Shown: piece by piece, positions 8,496 to 16,686 of the stretch | How positions within the stretch are numbered: position 1 is the first letter of the stretch | Layout of the letters: every line of letters starts with the position of its first letter | Assembly (NCBI RefSeq): GCF_036568125.1 | Contig: NZ_DATCTF010000010.1 | Span: 62,001-126,000, forward strand | Direction: 5' to 3' | Length of the DNA: 64,000 nt | Origin: Magnetovibrio sp. | Lineage (GTDB): Bacteria > Pseudomonadota > Alphaproteobacteria > Rhodospirillales > Magnetovibrionaceae | The notes under the pieces: generated by a model | Told to the model about the DNA's origin: nothing | The model's database searches: none | What the model saw: only the letters and a program-made list of their open reading frames with translations | Translations under genes and position numbers: made by a program

Positions 8496-9023
8496 GTGAA
8501 AGCTTTCACGAAATCGATCTGCTTCGTGTCGCATGTTTGCGGCGTGGTCGCGTCGCTGTTGGTGACTTCCGCCATTTTGGTGGTGTGTCAAATGGTGGTG
8601 TGGCGCTACTTTCTCAATGCCTCCACGGTGTGGCAGACGGACTATGTGACCTTCGCACTGGTCGCCGCGACGTTGATCGGCAGCCCTTACGTGCTGCTGC
8701 TTAAAGGTCACGTCAACGTCGATCTGTTGCCCCATTACTTGCCGCATCGCGCACGCGTGGTGTTGGCGCTGGTGGCTTGCGTTGGCGGTTTGGTGTTCGC
8801 AGGTGTTTTGGCGTGGACGGGTTTTGAACTGTTTTATGATGCGCTCGACGGCAACTGGAAAACCGAAACGGTGTGGGAACTGCCGCTTTGGATACCTTAT
8901 ATATCCATTCCCATCGGGTGTGGGCTTTTGGCTTTGCAATACGTCGCCGACATCATTGCGCTGCTGACAGGCCAGCAAATGCCGTTCGCCGCCGCCACAC
9001 ATTCTGAATTCGAAGGGGAATGA
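8496..9023 (+). CDS. dctQ: TRAP transporter small permease (DctQ)
   Basis: Small membrane subunit of the malonate TRAP transporter, 175 residues, with four predicted membrane helices (about 12-38, 50-70, 87-110 and 128-150). The GTG at 8496 is preferred because AGGAG lies 8 nt upstream; a TTG at 8490 would be only 2 nt from that site. The QMVVWRYFLNASTVWQTDYVTF segment, seen as WRYFLN followed by WQTDYV, is typical of DctQ. It overlaps the large permease start by 4 nt, so the two membrane subunits are translationally coupled. Confidence 0.88.
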   Translation: MKAFTKSICFVSHVCGVVASLLVTSAILVVCQMVVWRYFLNASTVWQTDYVTFALVAATLIGSPYVLLLKGHVNVDLLPHYLPHRARVVLALVACVGGLVFAGVLAWTGFELFYDALDGNWKTETVWELPLWIPYISIPIGCGLLALQYVADIIALLTGQQMPFAAATHSEFEGE

Positions 9024-10345
9024 TCATGGATCCGTTAATCATCGGTCTGTTGGTCGCGGTGGTGACGATTGTGGTGCTCGCCACCGGTATTCCCGTGGCG
9101 TTCGGCCTGGGCCTTGTCGCCATCGGTTTTTTGGTCGCGTTCGAAGGCTGGGATTCCCTCGAAGGCATTGCCGATACGTTTTTTGCAGGGCTGAATGAAT
9201 TCGCCCTGGTATCGATTCCCATGTTCATCGTCATGGGCGCGGCCGTGGCGTCATCGCCGGCGGGCAAGGATTTGTACGAAGCGTTGGACCGCTGGTTGTC
9301 GCGGGTGCCGGGCGGGTTGATCATTTCCAACCTTGGCGCGTGTTCGATCTTTGCCGCGCTGAGCGGCTCTTCGCCCGCGACGTGCGCCGCCATCGGCAAG
9401 ATGGGCATCCCCGAAATGCAAAAGCGCGGCTATCCCGACGGTTTGGCGACGGGCTCCATCGCCGCGGGCGGCACGCTGGGCATTTTGATTCCGCCGTCGA
9501 TCACCATGATCGTTTATGGCATCGCCACGGAAACGTCGATCGGGCGCTTGTTTCTGGCAGGGCTATTGCCGGGTTTGATGCTGACGGTTTTGTTTATGGC
9601 TTGGGCGCTGTATACCGCGTGGCGTTCGGGCTATCGCTTTGGTGAGCAAAGCCATGTTGCCGGATGGCGGGCGAAGTTCGAGGTGCTGCCCCGGGTGCTG
9701 CCGTTCTTGCTGATCATCGTGGGCGTTTTGTATGTGCTGTACGGCGGCGTCGCCACGCCGTCCGAAGCCGCGGGCGTCGGCGCGGCATTCTGCCTGCTGC
9801 TGGTGGCGGTGATCTATAAGGTTTGGCAGCCGTCCAAGATTTGGGCGATCGTGTCCGATTCCATGCGCGAAAGCGTGATGATCTTGATGATCATCGGTGC
9901 GTCGGCGTTGTTCAGCTTTACCTTGTCGTCGCTGTTCGTCACCCAGTCGGTGGCGCACACCATCGCCGAGTTGTCGGTCAACAAGTGGGTTTTGCTGGCG
10001 TGCGTCAATCTGTTCTTGTTGGTGGCGGGGTTCTTCCTGCCGCCGGTGGCGGTAATCTTGATGACCGCACCGATCTTACTGCCGATCATCACGTTGGCGG
10101 GCTTCGATCCGTATTGGTTCGCGGTTATTTTTACCATCAACATGGAGATCGGCTTGATCACCCCGCCGGTCGGGCTAAATCTATATGTGATCAACGGGAT
10201 CGTGCCGAACGTTGGCTTGCCGACCATTTTGAAAGGCGCATTGCCGTTCATGCTGTGCATGGTGGTGGGGATATTGATTTTGTGTCTGTTCCCCGAGATC
10301 GCGACGTGGTTGCCCAATAAGTTGATGGGCCCTGCGATCGGTTAG
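9020..10345 (+). CDS. dctM: TRAP transporter large permease (DctM)
   Basis: Large membrane subunit, 441 residues, about 12-13 hydrophobic helices, the sodium-coupled translocation unit of the TRAP system. Family signatures include SGSSPATCAAIGKMGIPEM near residue 117 (given as SGSSPATCAAIG and GIPEM), AAGGTLGILIPPSI, and the second inverted-repeat copy near EIGLITPPVGLNLYVI. It probably imports malonate with the receptor and DctQ upstream. A GC-rich junction separates it from the decarboxylase gene. Confidence 0.93.
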   Translation: MIMDPLIIGLLVAVVTIVVLATGIPVAFGLGLVAIGFLVAFEGWDSLEGIADTFFAGLNEFALVSIPMFIVMGAAVASSPAGKDLYEALDRWLSRVPGGLIISNLGACSIFAALSGSSPATCAAIGKMGIPEMQKRGYPDGLATGSIAAGGTLGILIPPSITMIVYGIATETSIGRLFLAGLLPGLMLTVLFMAWALYTAWRSGYRFGEQSHVAGWRAKFEVLPRVLPFLLIIVGVLYVLYGGVATPSEAAGVGAAFCLLLVAVIYKVWQPSKIWAIVSDSMRESVMILMIIGASALFSFTLSSLFVTQSVAHTIAELSVNKWVLLACVNLFLLVAGFFLPPVAVILMTAPILLPIITLAGFDPYWFAVIFTINMEIGLITPPVGLNLYVINGIVPNVGLPTILKGALPFMLCMVVGILILCLFPEIATWLPNKLMGPAIG

Positions 10346-10373
10346 GTTGCTATCGGCGAAGGATGACATCGAC

Positions 10374-11684
10374 GTGACTTTTTTCAGGACGTTTCTCAGC
10401 TCCATCGCGGACGCAGGACGGGAACTGTTGGACGGACGGTTGGGCCGCGACGCCAAGTCCGCAGATATGGTCACGCTGTGTTCGGATCTGATCACGCAAA
10501 AGGGAGAGGCGCTGGGCACCGCGTTGGCGTGCGCGGTGGTCGATCTCTATCGCGGTTTCGATGATGCCGAAAAACTGGTTTTTTTCGAGATGCTGCTCAA
10601 CGATTTCGATGTAGACAGCGACGCGCTGAATGCGGCGATTGCCACGTATCAGAAAAATCCCGATCCGGCCTCCGCCCAGGCGGTGGCGCAGGCGGCGGAA
10701 TCGCGCCGCCAAAGGGTCGTACGCGCGATGAATATGGCGCCGAACGGCACCCGCACGGTGATCAACATTCGCGAAGACCTGTTGAAGCTGTTGAAGAGCC
10801 ACCCGCATTTGACGCCGGTGGACACCGATTTTGCCCATCTCTTGGCGAGCTGGTTCAACCGCGGATTTTTGGAGTTGCGGCGCATCGATTGGAGCACCCC
10901 TGCCAACGTGCTGGAGAAGTTGATCCAATACGAAGCCGTGCACGAAATCCGCGACTGGGACGATTTGCGCCGTCGCTTGGACAGCGACCGGCGATGTTAT
11001 GCCTTTTTCCATCCAGCCCTTCCTGACGAGCCGCTGATCTTCGTCGAGGTGGCGTTGGTTCAAGGCCTGGCCGGTTCGGTGCAGGCGCTGCTGGACGACA
11101 CCGCCGAACGGATCGCGCCGAAAAAGGCCGACACGGCGATTTTCTATTCCATCAGCAATTGCCAAAAAGGCTTGCGCGGGGTGTCGTTCGGCAACTTCCT
11201 GATCAAGCAGGTGGTGTCGGAACTGCGTAAGGAATTGCGCAACTTGACCACGTTTTCGACCTTGTCGCCGGTGCCGGGGTTCCGCGATTGGCTGAATAAG
11301 AACCACGCAGATTTGCCGCAGCTTGAAGCGTTGAAAAAGCCCGATTGGATTGCCGATGCGGATGCAATCGAAGCGATGGGGCAGACATTAAGCAGCTTGT
11401 GCGCGGTATATTTGGTCACGGAAAAAAGTCGCGGTCGGCCGCTCGACAGCGTCGCCCGGTTCCATCTGGGCAACGGCGCACGGTTGGAACGGATCAATTG
11501 GCTGGGCGACGTGTCGGCCAAGGGCGTTGAGGAATCGGCGACTTTGCTGGTCAATTACAAGTACGATCTGGCAAAGATCGAAAGCAACCACGAAGCCTAT
11601 GTCAACAGCGGCGCGGTGGTGCATTCCAAGCAGGTCGAAGTGCTGCTGGAACAAGCGGACGATCTCAAGCCTGTGTCGAACTAG
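10374..11684 (+). CDS. matA: Malonyl-CoA decarboxylase
   Basis: Converts malonyl-CoA to acetyl-CoA and CO2, completing malonate use with MatB. From the GTG at 10374, with GAAGGA 10 nt upstream, it has 436 residues; a TTG at 10347 would add nine residues without a ribosome-binding site. A helical N-terminal oligomerisation domain occupies about 1-140, followed by the GNAT-like catalytic domain with HPALPDEPLIFVEVAL, FYSISNCQKGLRGVSFGN (given as YSISNCQKGL and GVSFGN), and the downstream HLGNGARLERINWLGD, where the conserved His and Ser/Thr-rich features of the family reside. The 3' stop shares CTAG with the convergent RpiR gene. Confidence 0.92.
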   Translation: MTFFRTFLSSIADAGRELLDGRLGRDAKSADMVTLCSDLITQKGEALGTALACAVVDLYRGFDDAEKLVFFEMLLNDFDVDSDALNAAIATYQKNPDPASAQAVAQAAESRRQRVVRAMNMAPNGTRTVINIREDLLKLLKSHPHLTPVDTDFAHLLASWFNRGFLELRRIDWSTPANVLEKLIQYEAVHEIRDWDDLRRRLDSDRRCYAFFHPALPDEPLIFVEVALVQGLAGSVQALLDDTAERIAPKKADTAIFYSISNCQKGLRGVSFGNFLIKQVVSELRKELRNLTTFSTLSPVPGFRDWLNKNHADLPQLEALKKPDWIADADAIEAMGQTLSSLCAVYLVTEKSRGRPLDSVARFHLGNGARLERINWLGDVSAKGVEESATLLVNYKYDLAKIESNHEAYVNSGAVVHSKQVEVLLEQADDLKPVSN

Positions 11685-12556
11685 ATGAACTTGCGAAACA
11701 GCTTGGTGGTGTCGAACAGCTCTTCCAAGGTTTTCATGCGATCTTCGGTCTCACTCCAATTTTCGTTCTGAACGGCGGCGATCACCGCTTCGAGAATGAA
11801 CAAGGTGACGACGGACGAATCCCACGCCGACGGCGCTTCGATACGCGAATGAAAACTGTGGGTGGCCAGCTTCGACGCCGGCGAGCCCCATTGATCGGTG
11901 AACAGCACCAGTATCACGCCTTTGGCCGTGGCCATTTCCGCCAAACGCAAGATATCGCGTTCATAACGGCGAATGTCGAAAGCCACCAGCACGTCGCCGG
12001 GCTGCATGTTCAACACATAGTGCGGCCAAGTGTTGGAATTGGACGCGACGAGGGTGAGCCGGTCGCGGATCACCTGCATGTGGGTGAAAAAATAATCCGC
12101 CAAAGAGCGCGTCAGACGCCCGCCAACGACATGAACCGCTCGATCTTTGTCGGCCAACAGCTTCGCCACCGCGTCGAATTCACCCGGATCGATTTGACGC
12201 AAGGTCCTGCCCAGGTTCTCCATCACCGCATCGGCGAAGCGGTTGAGAATGTGGGTGTCCGGGGCGTTTTCTGTCCAGCGGTTGTGCTTAGTGATGGGGT
12301 TGGAAATGGTCGCTTCCACCTCGGTGCGCAGCGCGGCCTGCAATTCGGGAAAGCCGCTGAAGCCAAGCTTCTTGGCCATGCGCACGACGGTGGGGGTCGA
12401 GACTTCGGACGCTTCGGCAATGGTGGTAATGCTGCCCAAACCGGAAACCGGATAATTCTCAAGCAGCGCATTGGCCAACTGGCGCTCCGCCCGGGTGAGG
12501 TCGTCAAACTGGCTGCGAATGCGTTCCGCAACGGTCAGGTCTTGGGCGGTTCCCAT
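11681..12556 (-). CDS. RpiR-family transcriptional regulator (HTH + SIS)
   Basis: Regulator of 291 residues from the ATG at 12556, chosen because AGGGAG lies about 12 nt upstream; a longer GTG start at 12625 has no such site. The N-terminal HTH_6 domain (about 10-85) has LTRAERQLANALLENYP and ITTIAEASEVSTPTVVRMAKKLG (shown as ASEVSTPTVVRMAKKLG). A SIS sugar-phosphate-type domain follows (about 125-265) with VHVVGGRLTRSLADYF. It is divergent from the operon at 12735-20616 and faces a strong inverted repeat in that promoter, so it is the probable local regulator. The ligand is unknown; RpiR proteins bind phosphosugars but some control amine or amino acid operons. Confidence 0.88.
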   Translation of the reverse strand: MGTAQDLTVAERIRSQFDDLTRAERQLANALLENYPVSGLGSITTIAEASEVSTPTVVRMAKKLGFSGFPELQAALRTEVEATISNPITKHNRWTENAPDTHILNRFADAVMENLGRTLRQIDPGEFDAVAKLLADKDRAVHVVGGRLTRSLADYFFTHMQVIRDRLTLVASNSNTWPHYVLNMQPGDVLVAFDIRRYERDILRLAEMATAKGVILVLFTDQWGSPASKLATHSFHSRIEAPSAWDSSVVTLFILEAVIAAVQNENWSETEDRMKTLEELFDTTKLFRKFI

Positions 12557-12609
12557 GGCCGTTTGTGTCTCCCTGAATTGATTTGGCGTTTTCCATACTA
12601 AGCATGAAT

Positions 12610-12620
12610 GAAGAATCTTC
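12610..12620. promoter_or_regulatory. Palindrome GAAGAATCTTC upstream of the RpiR gene
   Basis: An 11-bp dyad with one central base, 54 nt upstream of the regulator start. The GAAGA half-site resembles the TCAGAAA half of the larger inverted repeat at 12649-12686. Candidate second regulator site. Confidence 0.3.
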
Positions 12621-12648
12621 ACCACAAAAGTTTTTTTAGAAGCAATCG

Positions 12649-12686
12649 TTTCAGAAATATACTTGACAGTGTCGGCATTTCTGAAA
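12649..12686. promoter_or_regulatory. 10-bp inverted repeat around the promoter of the gamma-glutamyl pathway operon
   Basis: TTTCAGAAAT (12649-12658) and ATTTCTGAAA (12677-12686) are perfect inverted copies separated by 18 nt. They bracket a consensus -35 TTGACA at 12663-12668, and a possible -10 AAGATA follows at 12686-12691 with a 17-nt spacer. Binding of a dimer here would block the promoter, which fits repression by the divergent RpiR protein. This also rules out the in-frame TTG at 12663 as a start. Confidence 0.6.
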
Positions 12687-12734
12687 AGATACCTTCATAA
12701 ATTTGGGGGCGGGGTACGGGAGCAGCCTTTGACA

Positions 12735-13562
12735 ATGCAGGAAAGTGCTCATTCCAATCAGAGCGACGGGGGCGAAGATCGTACCGCGAACGATGCTGGT
12801 GGCATCGTTCAGTTGGTCAATCCTGATGGCAAGGGCGCGATCGTGTTTGTGTGCGAGCACGCGTCACGTTTTGTCCCCAATGAATTCGCGGACCTAGGGC
12901 TCGATGCCGAGGCCTTGAAAAGCCACGTTGCGTGGGATCCCGGCGCCTGGGCCGTCGCCAAAGAACTTTCCGCTGCTTTCGATGCACCACTGGTTGGTCC
13001 GGGCGTTTCTCGCCTGGTTTATGACTGCAATCGTCCGTCCAAGGCGGAAAGCGCGGTGCCTCAAAAAAGCGAAATTTATGAAATTCCAGGCAACATCGGC
13101 CTCAGCGACAGTGATCGTTTGGCGCGGGCGGAACGATTTTACCTGCCTTACCGCAACGCTTTGACGAAGGTTCTCGAAGACGCGGTGCGTTTGGGCAGGC
13201 ACCCGGCGTTTATCACCATTCATTCCTTCACCCCGGTCTATCACGGCACGCGGCGGACCCTCGATTTGGGCATTTTGCACGATTCCGACGCGCGCTTGGC
13301 CGACGAGATTTTGCGCATCACCGCAGCTGAGGGCGAATTGACGGCGCTGATCAATCAGCCTTACGGTCCCAAGGATGGCGTGACGTACACGTTGGCCGAA
13401 CACGCCATACCACGCGGCTTGCTGAACGTGATGATCGAAATCCGCAACGACCTGATCGCCGATGGGGATGCGCAGCACGCCATGGCGATGCGTTTGGAAG
13501 GATACATCCGGGGCGCGCTGGCGAACCTGGATGTCGAACCGACACGCGAGGAGGCATCGTGA
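12735..13562 (+). CDS. N-formylglutamate amidohydrolase-family enzyme, possible gamma-glutamyl amide hydrolase
   Basis: PF05013-type amidohydrolase, 275 residues from ATG 12735; GGGAGC lies about 12 nt upstream. Expected metal ligands and motifs are present: CEHASRFVP with Glu/His near the start, HVAWDPGAWAVAKELS, SRLVYDCNRPS and ITIHSFTPVYHGTRR. Canonical members release formate from N-formylglutamate at the end of histidine degradation, but no hut gene is nearby. The operon instead contains a glutamine-synthetase-like ligase and two dehydrogenases, so I infer that it cleaves an N-substituted or gamma-amide of glutamate. The stop overlaps the next start region (GTGATG). Confidence 0.8.
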   Translation: MQESAHSNQSDGGEDRTANDAGGIVQLVNPDGKGAIVFVCEHASRFVPNEFADLGLDAEALKSHVAWDPGAWAVAKELSAAFDAPLVGPGVSRLVYDCNRPSKAESAVPQKSEIYEIPGNIGLSDSDRLARAERFYLPYRNALTKVLEDAVRLGRHPAFITIHSFTPVYHGTRRTLDLGILHDSDARLADEILRITAAEGELTALINQPYGPKDGVTYTLAEHAIPRGLLNVMIEIRNDLIADGDAQHAMAMRLEGYIRGALANLDVEPTREEAS

Positions 13563-14065
13563 TGGGGTTTGCCGCAAAATATGTGCGCGTCGTCGATGCG
13601 GTGAACTACCGCATTGGTCGGGTGATGATGTACAGCCTGTTCATCATGTTCGGCGTGTTGCTGTGGTCGTCGATCTCCAAGACGTTTTTCGTGCCGTCGT
13701 TGTGGACACTAGAAATCGCTCAGTTCTTGCTGGTGGCGTACTACATCCTCGGCGGACCGTATTCGATGCAGTTGGGCGCCAACGTGCGCATGGATCTGCT
13801 GTACGCCAACTGGTCGGCGAAGAAAAAGGCCTGGTTCGACGCGTTCACCGTGCTCTTCCTGATTTTTTACCTCGGCGTGCTGCTGTACGGCGCGATCGAC
13901 AGCACCACCTATTCGTTCGAATACAATGAGCGTAGCCCGACCGCGTGGCGGCCGCAGTTGTGGCCGATCAAGGTCGTCATGTGCATTGGCATCTTCATGA
14001 TGCTGCTGCAGGCGATTTCCGAACTGTTCAAAGACATTGCGCGTATCAAAGGGGAAGACCTCTGA
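13562..14065 (+). CDS. dctQ: TRAP transporter small permease (DctQ)
   Basis: Small membrane subunit, about 167 residues from the ATG at 13562 (a GTG at 13559 is immediately before it). Four hydrophobic helices are seen, with the conserved VAYYILGGPYSMQLGANVRMDLLY region, given as YYILGGP and GANVRMDLLY. It overlaps both the amidohydrolase stop and the DctM start (TGATG), showing tight coupling. It partners with the DctM and receptor genes that follow. Confidence 0.88.
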   Translation: MGFAAKYVRVVDAVNYRIGRVMMYSLFIMFGVLLWSSISKTFFVPSLWTLEIAQFLLVAYYILGGPYSMQLGANVRMDLLYANWSAKKKAWFDAFTVLFLIFYLGVLLYGAIDSTTYSFEYNERSPTAWRPQLWPIKVVMCIGIFMMLLQAISELFKDIARIKGEDL

Positions 14066-15387
14066 TGTCCTATGAGATGATCGCCCTTTTGATGTTCTCA
14101 TCGATGATGATGATGATGATGACCGGTCAGCGCGTGTTCGCCGCGATCGGTGGCGTCGCGGCGGTGGCCGCGTTGGCGCTGTGGGGCGTTGGTGGATCTG
14201 ACTTGCCGTTTTCGGCGGCCATGAAACTGATGAAATGGTATCCGCTGCTGACCCTGCCGATGTTCATTTTCATGGGCTATGTGCTCTCGGAATCGAAAAT
14301 CGCCGACGATCTGTACAAGATGTTTCATGTCTGGATGGGGCCGCTCAACGGCGGCTTGGCCATAGGCACCATTGCCTTGATGGTTTTGATCTCGGCCATG
14401 AACGGCCTGTCCGTGGCGGGCATGGCCATCGGCGCGACGATCGCGCTGCCGGAACTGTTGCGCCGTGGCTACGACAAGAAGATGGTCACCGGGGTCATTC
14501 AGGCGGGCTCGTCGCTGGGCATTTTGGTGCCGCCGTCGGTGGTGCTGGTGCTGTACGCCATGATTGCCCGTCAGCCGGTGGGGCAGCTGTGGCTGGCCGG
14601 GGTGCTGCCCGGCCTGATGATGGCGACGCTATTCATCATCTACATTGCCATCCGTTGCAAGTTGCAACCCGAACTTGGCCCGGCGCTGCCCAAGGAAGAA
14701 CGCAATGTGCCGATGGCGGAAAAGCTGCGGCTGCTGCGCGCGGGCATTTTGCCGATCGGCATTTTCGCCGCGATGATGGTGCCGTTCGTCAACGGTTGGA
14801 CCTCGTTGGTTGAAAGTTCCGCGATCGGCGCGCTGGCGGCGTTTGTCGCGGCGGTGCTGAAAGGGCGCATGAGCAAAACGGTGCTGGAGACGTCCTTGCG
14901 TCAGACCCTGGCGGTGTCGTGCATGTTCATGTGGATCATTTTGGCGGCGATGGCGTTCGGCGCGGTGTTTGACGGATTGGGCGCGGTCAAGGCAATCGAA
15001 AATCTGTTCACCGACCAACTGCACCTCAACCCGTGGGTCATTTTGATCTTGATGCAGTTGTCGTTCCTGGTGATGGGCACGTTCCTGGACGATACCGCCA
15101 TGCTGGTGATCGTCGCGCCGCTGTATGTGCCGCTGGTCGGTGCGCTGGGCTTCGACCTGATCTGGTACGGGGTGCTTTACACCATCACCACGCAGATCGC
15201 CTACATGACGCCGCCTTTTGGCTACAACCTGTTTTTGATGCGCGCCATGGCACCGCCGGAAATCAGCCTGCGCGATATCTATGGCTCTATTCTGCCGTTC
15301 GTTTTGGTGATGTTGGTTGCGCTGGCCTTGATTATGGCCTTCCCAGAGATCGCTCTGTGGCTGCCGCAATATGTCTACGCGAGATAA
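14065..15387 (+). CDS. dctM: TRAP transporter large permease (DctM)
   Basis: Large permease, 440 residues, starting at the ATG whose A is the last base of the DctQ stop; the reading frame is open further upstream but that part is coding in another frame. Twelve or so membrane helices and the DctM motifs LPELLRRGYDKKMVTGVI (shown as LPELLRRGYD), AGSSLGILVPPSVVLVLY (AGSSLGILVPPS) and AYMTPPFGYNLF are present. A Met-rich stretch, SSMMMMMM, follows the first residues of helix 1. The large subunit of the transporter for the operon's unknown substrate. Confidence 0.92.
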   Translation: MSYEMIALLMFSSMMMMMMTGQRVFAAIGGVAAVAALALWGVGGSDLPFSAAMKLMKWYPLLTLPMFIFMGYVLSESKIADDLYKMFHVWMGPLNGGLAIGTIALMVLISAMNGLSVAGMAIGATIALPELLRRGYDKKMVTGVIQAGSSLGILVPPSVVLVLYAMIARQPVGQLWLAGVLPGLMMATLFIIYIAIRCKLQPELGPALPKEERNVPMAEKLRLLRAGILPIGIFAAMMVPFVNGWTSLVESSAIGALAAFVAAVLKGRMSKTVLETSLRQTLAVSCMFMWIILAAMAFGAVFDGLGAVKAIENLFTDQLHLNPWVILILMQLSFLVMGTFLDDTAMLVIVAPLYVPLVGALGFDLIWYGVLYTITTQIAYMTPPFGYNLFLMRAMAPPEISLRDIYGSILPFVLVMLVALALIMAFPEIALWLPQYVYAR

Positions 15388-15454
15388 AGGATTGGGGAAT
15401 CTGTTTTCGTCGTTTGAGTACTGAGCAAACACTTAGGAGGTTAAGGAGAGGACT

Positions 15455-16498
15455 ATGATTACAAGGCGTAAGTTATTGAAGGGTGCGGGGGCTGCCGGTA
15501 TTGCGGGCGCCGCTTCGTTGGCTGCACCGGCGGTGCATGCGAAATCCACCATCAAATGGCGCATGCAGACCTATGCAGGTCCGGCATTGGCCGAACACGT
15601 CATCAAACCGGCCATCGACAGTTTCAACAAGATCGCCGGCGATGAAATGCAGATCGAACTGTATTTCGCCGATCAGTTGGTGCCGACGGGCGAACTGTTC
15701 CGCGCCATGCAAAAGGGCACCATCGATGCGGTGCAATCGGACGACGATTCCATGGCGTCGCCGACCGAAGTCACTGTGTTCGGCGGCTACTTCCCGTTCG
15801 CCAGCCGCTATTCGCTGGACGTTCCGGTGTTGTTCAACCAGTACGGCTTGAACGAAATCTGGGATGCGGAATATTCGAAAGTCGGCGTCAAGCACCTGTC
15901 CGCCGGTTCTTGGGATCCGTGTCACTTCGCCACCAAGGACCCGATCAACAGCTTGGCCGACCTGAAGGGCAAGCGGGTGTTCACGTTCCCGACCGCCGGT
16001 CGCTTCATGGCCCAGTTCGGCGTTGTTCCGGTCAACCTGCCGTGGGAAGACGTCGAAGTCGCCATGCAGACCGGCGAATTGGACGGCATCGCGTGGTCCG
16101 GCATCACCGAAGATTACACCGTGGGTTGGGCGAAGGTGACGGACTACTTCCTCACCAACAACATCTCCGGCGCATGGGCGGGTTCGTTCTTCGCCAACAT
16201 GGATCGCTACAACGAGCTGCCCGATCATCTCAAAGAGCTGCTCAAGCTGACCATGGATAGCTCTCACTACTATCGCCAGTGGTGGTACTGGGGCGGCGAA
16301 GCATCCTTGCGCGTCCACGGCAAGGACATGAAGCTGACCACCATTCCCGATGCCGAATGGGCCACAGTCGAAGCCGCAGCAGTGAAGTTCTGGGATGAAA
16401 TCGCCGCCGAGTCGGAAACCAAGGCCAAGGTGGTCGAGATCATCAAGAAGTACAACGCAGACATGACCAAAGCCGGTCGTCCGTATCGTTACGGCTGA
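15455..16498 (+). CDS. dctP: TRAP transporter substrate-binding protein with Tat-like signal
   Basis: Periplasmic DctP-family receptor, 347 residues. The N-terminus MITRRKLLKGAGAAGIAGA has a twin-arginine pattern (RRKLL) and a Tat-type hydrophobic stretch before AVHA, so export as a folded protein is likely. AGGAGG lies in the leader upstream of the ATG. The mature domain has YFADQLVPTGELFRAMQKG (shown as GELFRAMQKG), the ligand-lobe Arg in TFPTAGRFMAQFG, and MQTGELDGIAWSG. It belongs to the subfamily that binds 2-oxo acids or other small organic molecules; the ligand here is unknown and would be the pathway substrate. Two GC hairpins follow it. Confidence 0.9.
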   Translation: MITRRKLLKGAGAAGIAGAASLAAPAVHAKSTIKWRMQTYAGPALAEHVIKPAIDSFNKIAGDEMQIELYFADQLVPTGELFRAMQKGTIDAVQSDDDSMASPTEVTVFGGYFPFASRYSLDVPVLFNQYGLNEIWDAEYSKVGVKHLSAGSWDPCHFATKDPINSLADLKGKRVFTFPTAGRFMAQFGVVPVNLPWEDVEVAMQTGELDGIAWSGITEDYTVGWAKVTDYFLTNNISGAWAGSFFANMDRYNELPDHLKELLKLTMDSSHYYRQWWYWGGEASLRVHGKDMKLTTIPDAEWATVEAAAVKFWDEIAAESETKAKVVEIIKKYNADMTKAGRPYRYG

Positions 16499-16520
16499 TT
16501 TCGTCAAGGTCGAAAGCTGT

Positions 16521-16590
16521 GCGGCGAGGTTCGTTTTTACCCTCTGGGCCTCGCCGCTCGGATACCCCCCTGGGCTCTGTCCCGGGGGGG
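16521..16590 (+). other. Two GC-rich hairpins between the TRAP receptor and the ligase gene
   Basis: GCGGCGAGG (16521-16529) pairs with CCTCGCCGC (16549-16557). A second stem, CCCCCCTGGG (16565-16574) with CCCGGGGGGG (16581-16590), has one G-T wobble and a 6-nt loop. Neither is followed by a T run, so they look more like mRNA-stability or attenuation structures than full terminators. A TTGACA at 16598-16603 just after could be the -35 of an internal promoter, but no convincing -10 is seen. Confidence 0.45.
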
Positions 16591-16686
16591 GATTCGGTTG
16601 ACAAAAGCGCTACCCAAATTGTTTTGATACTTTCACAATATCCACGACCATTTGTTTTTTCGTTTTGAACCAACTAGGTGATGAAG

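Noticed and set aside
12663-12665. TTG start for the N-formylglutamate-amidohydrolase-family gene
   Set aside because: This TTG is the first half of the consensus -35 box and lies within the inverted repeat; ATG 12735 is preferred.
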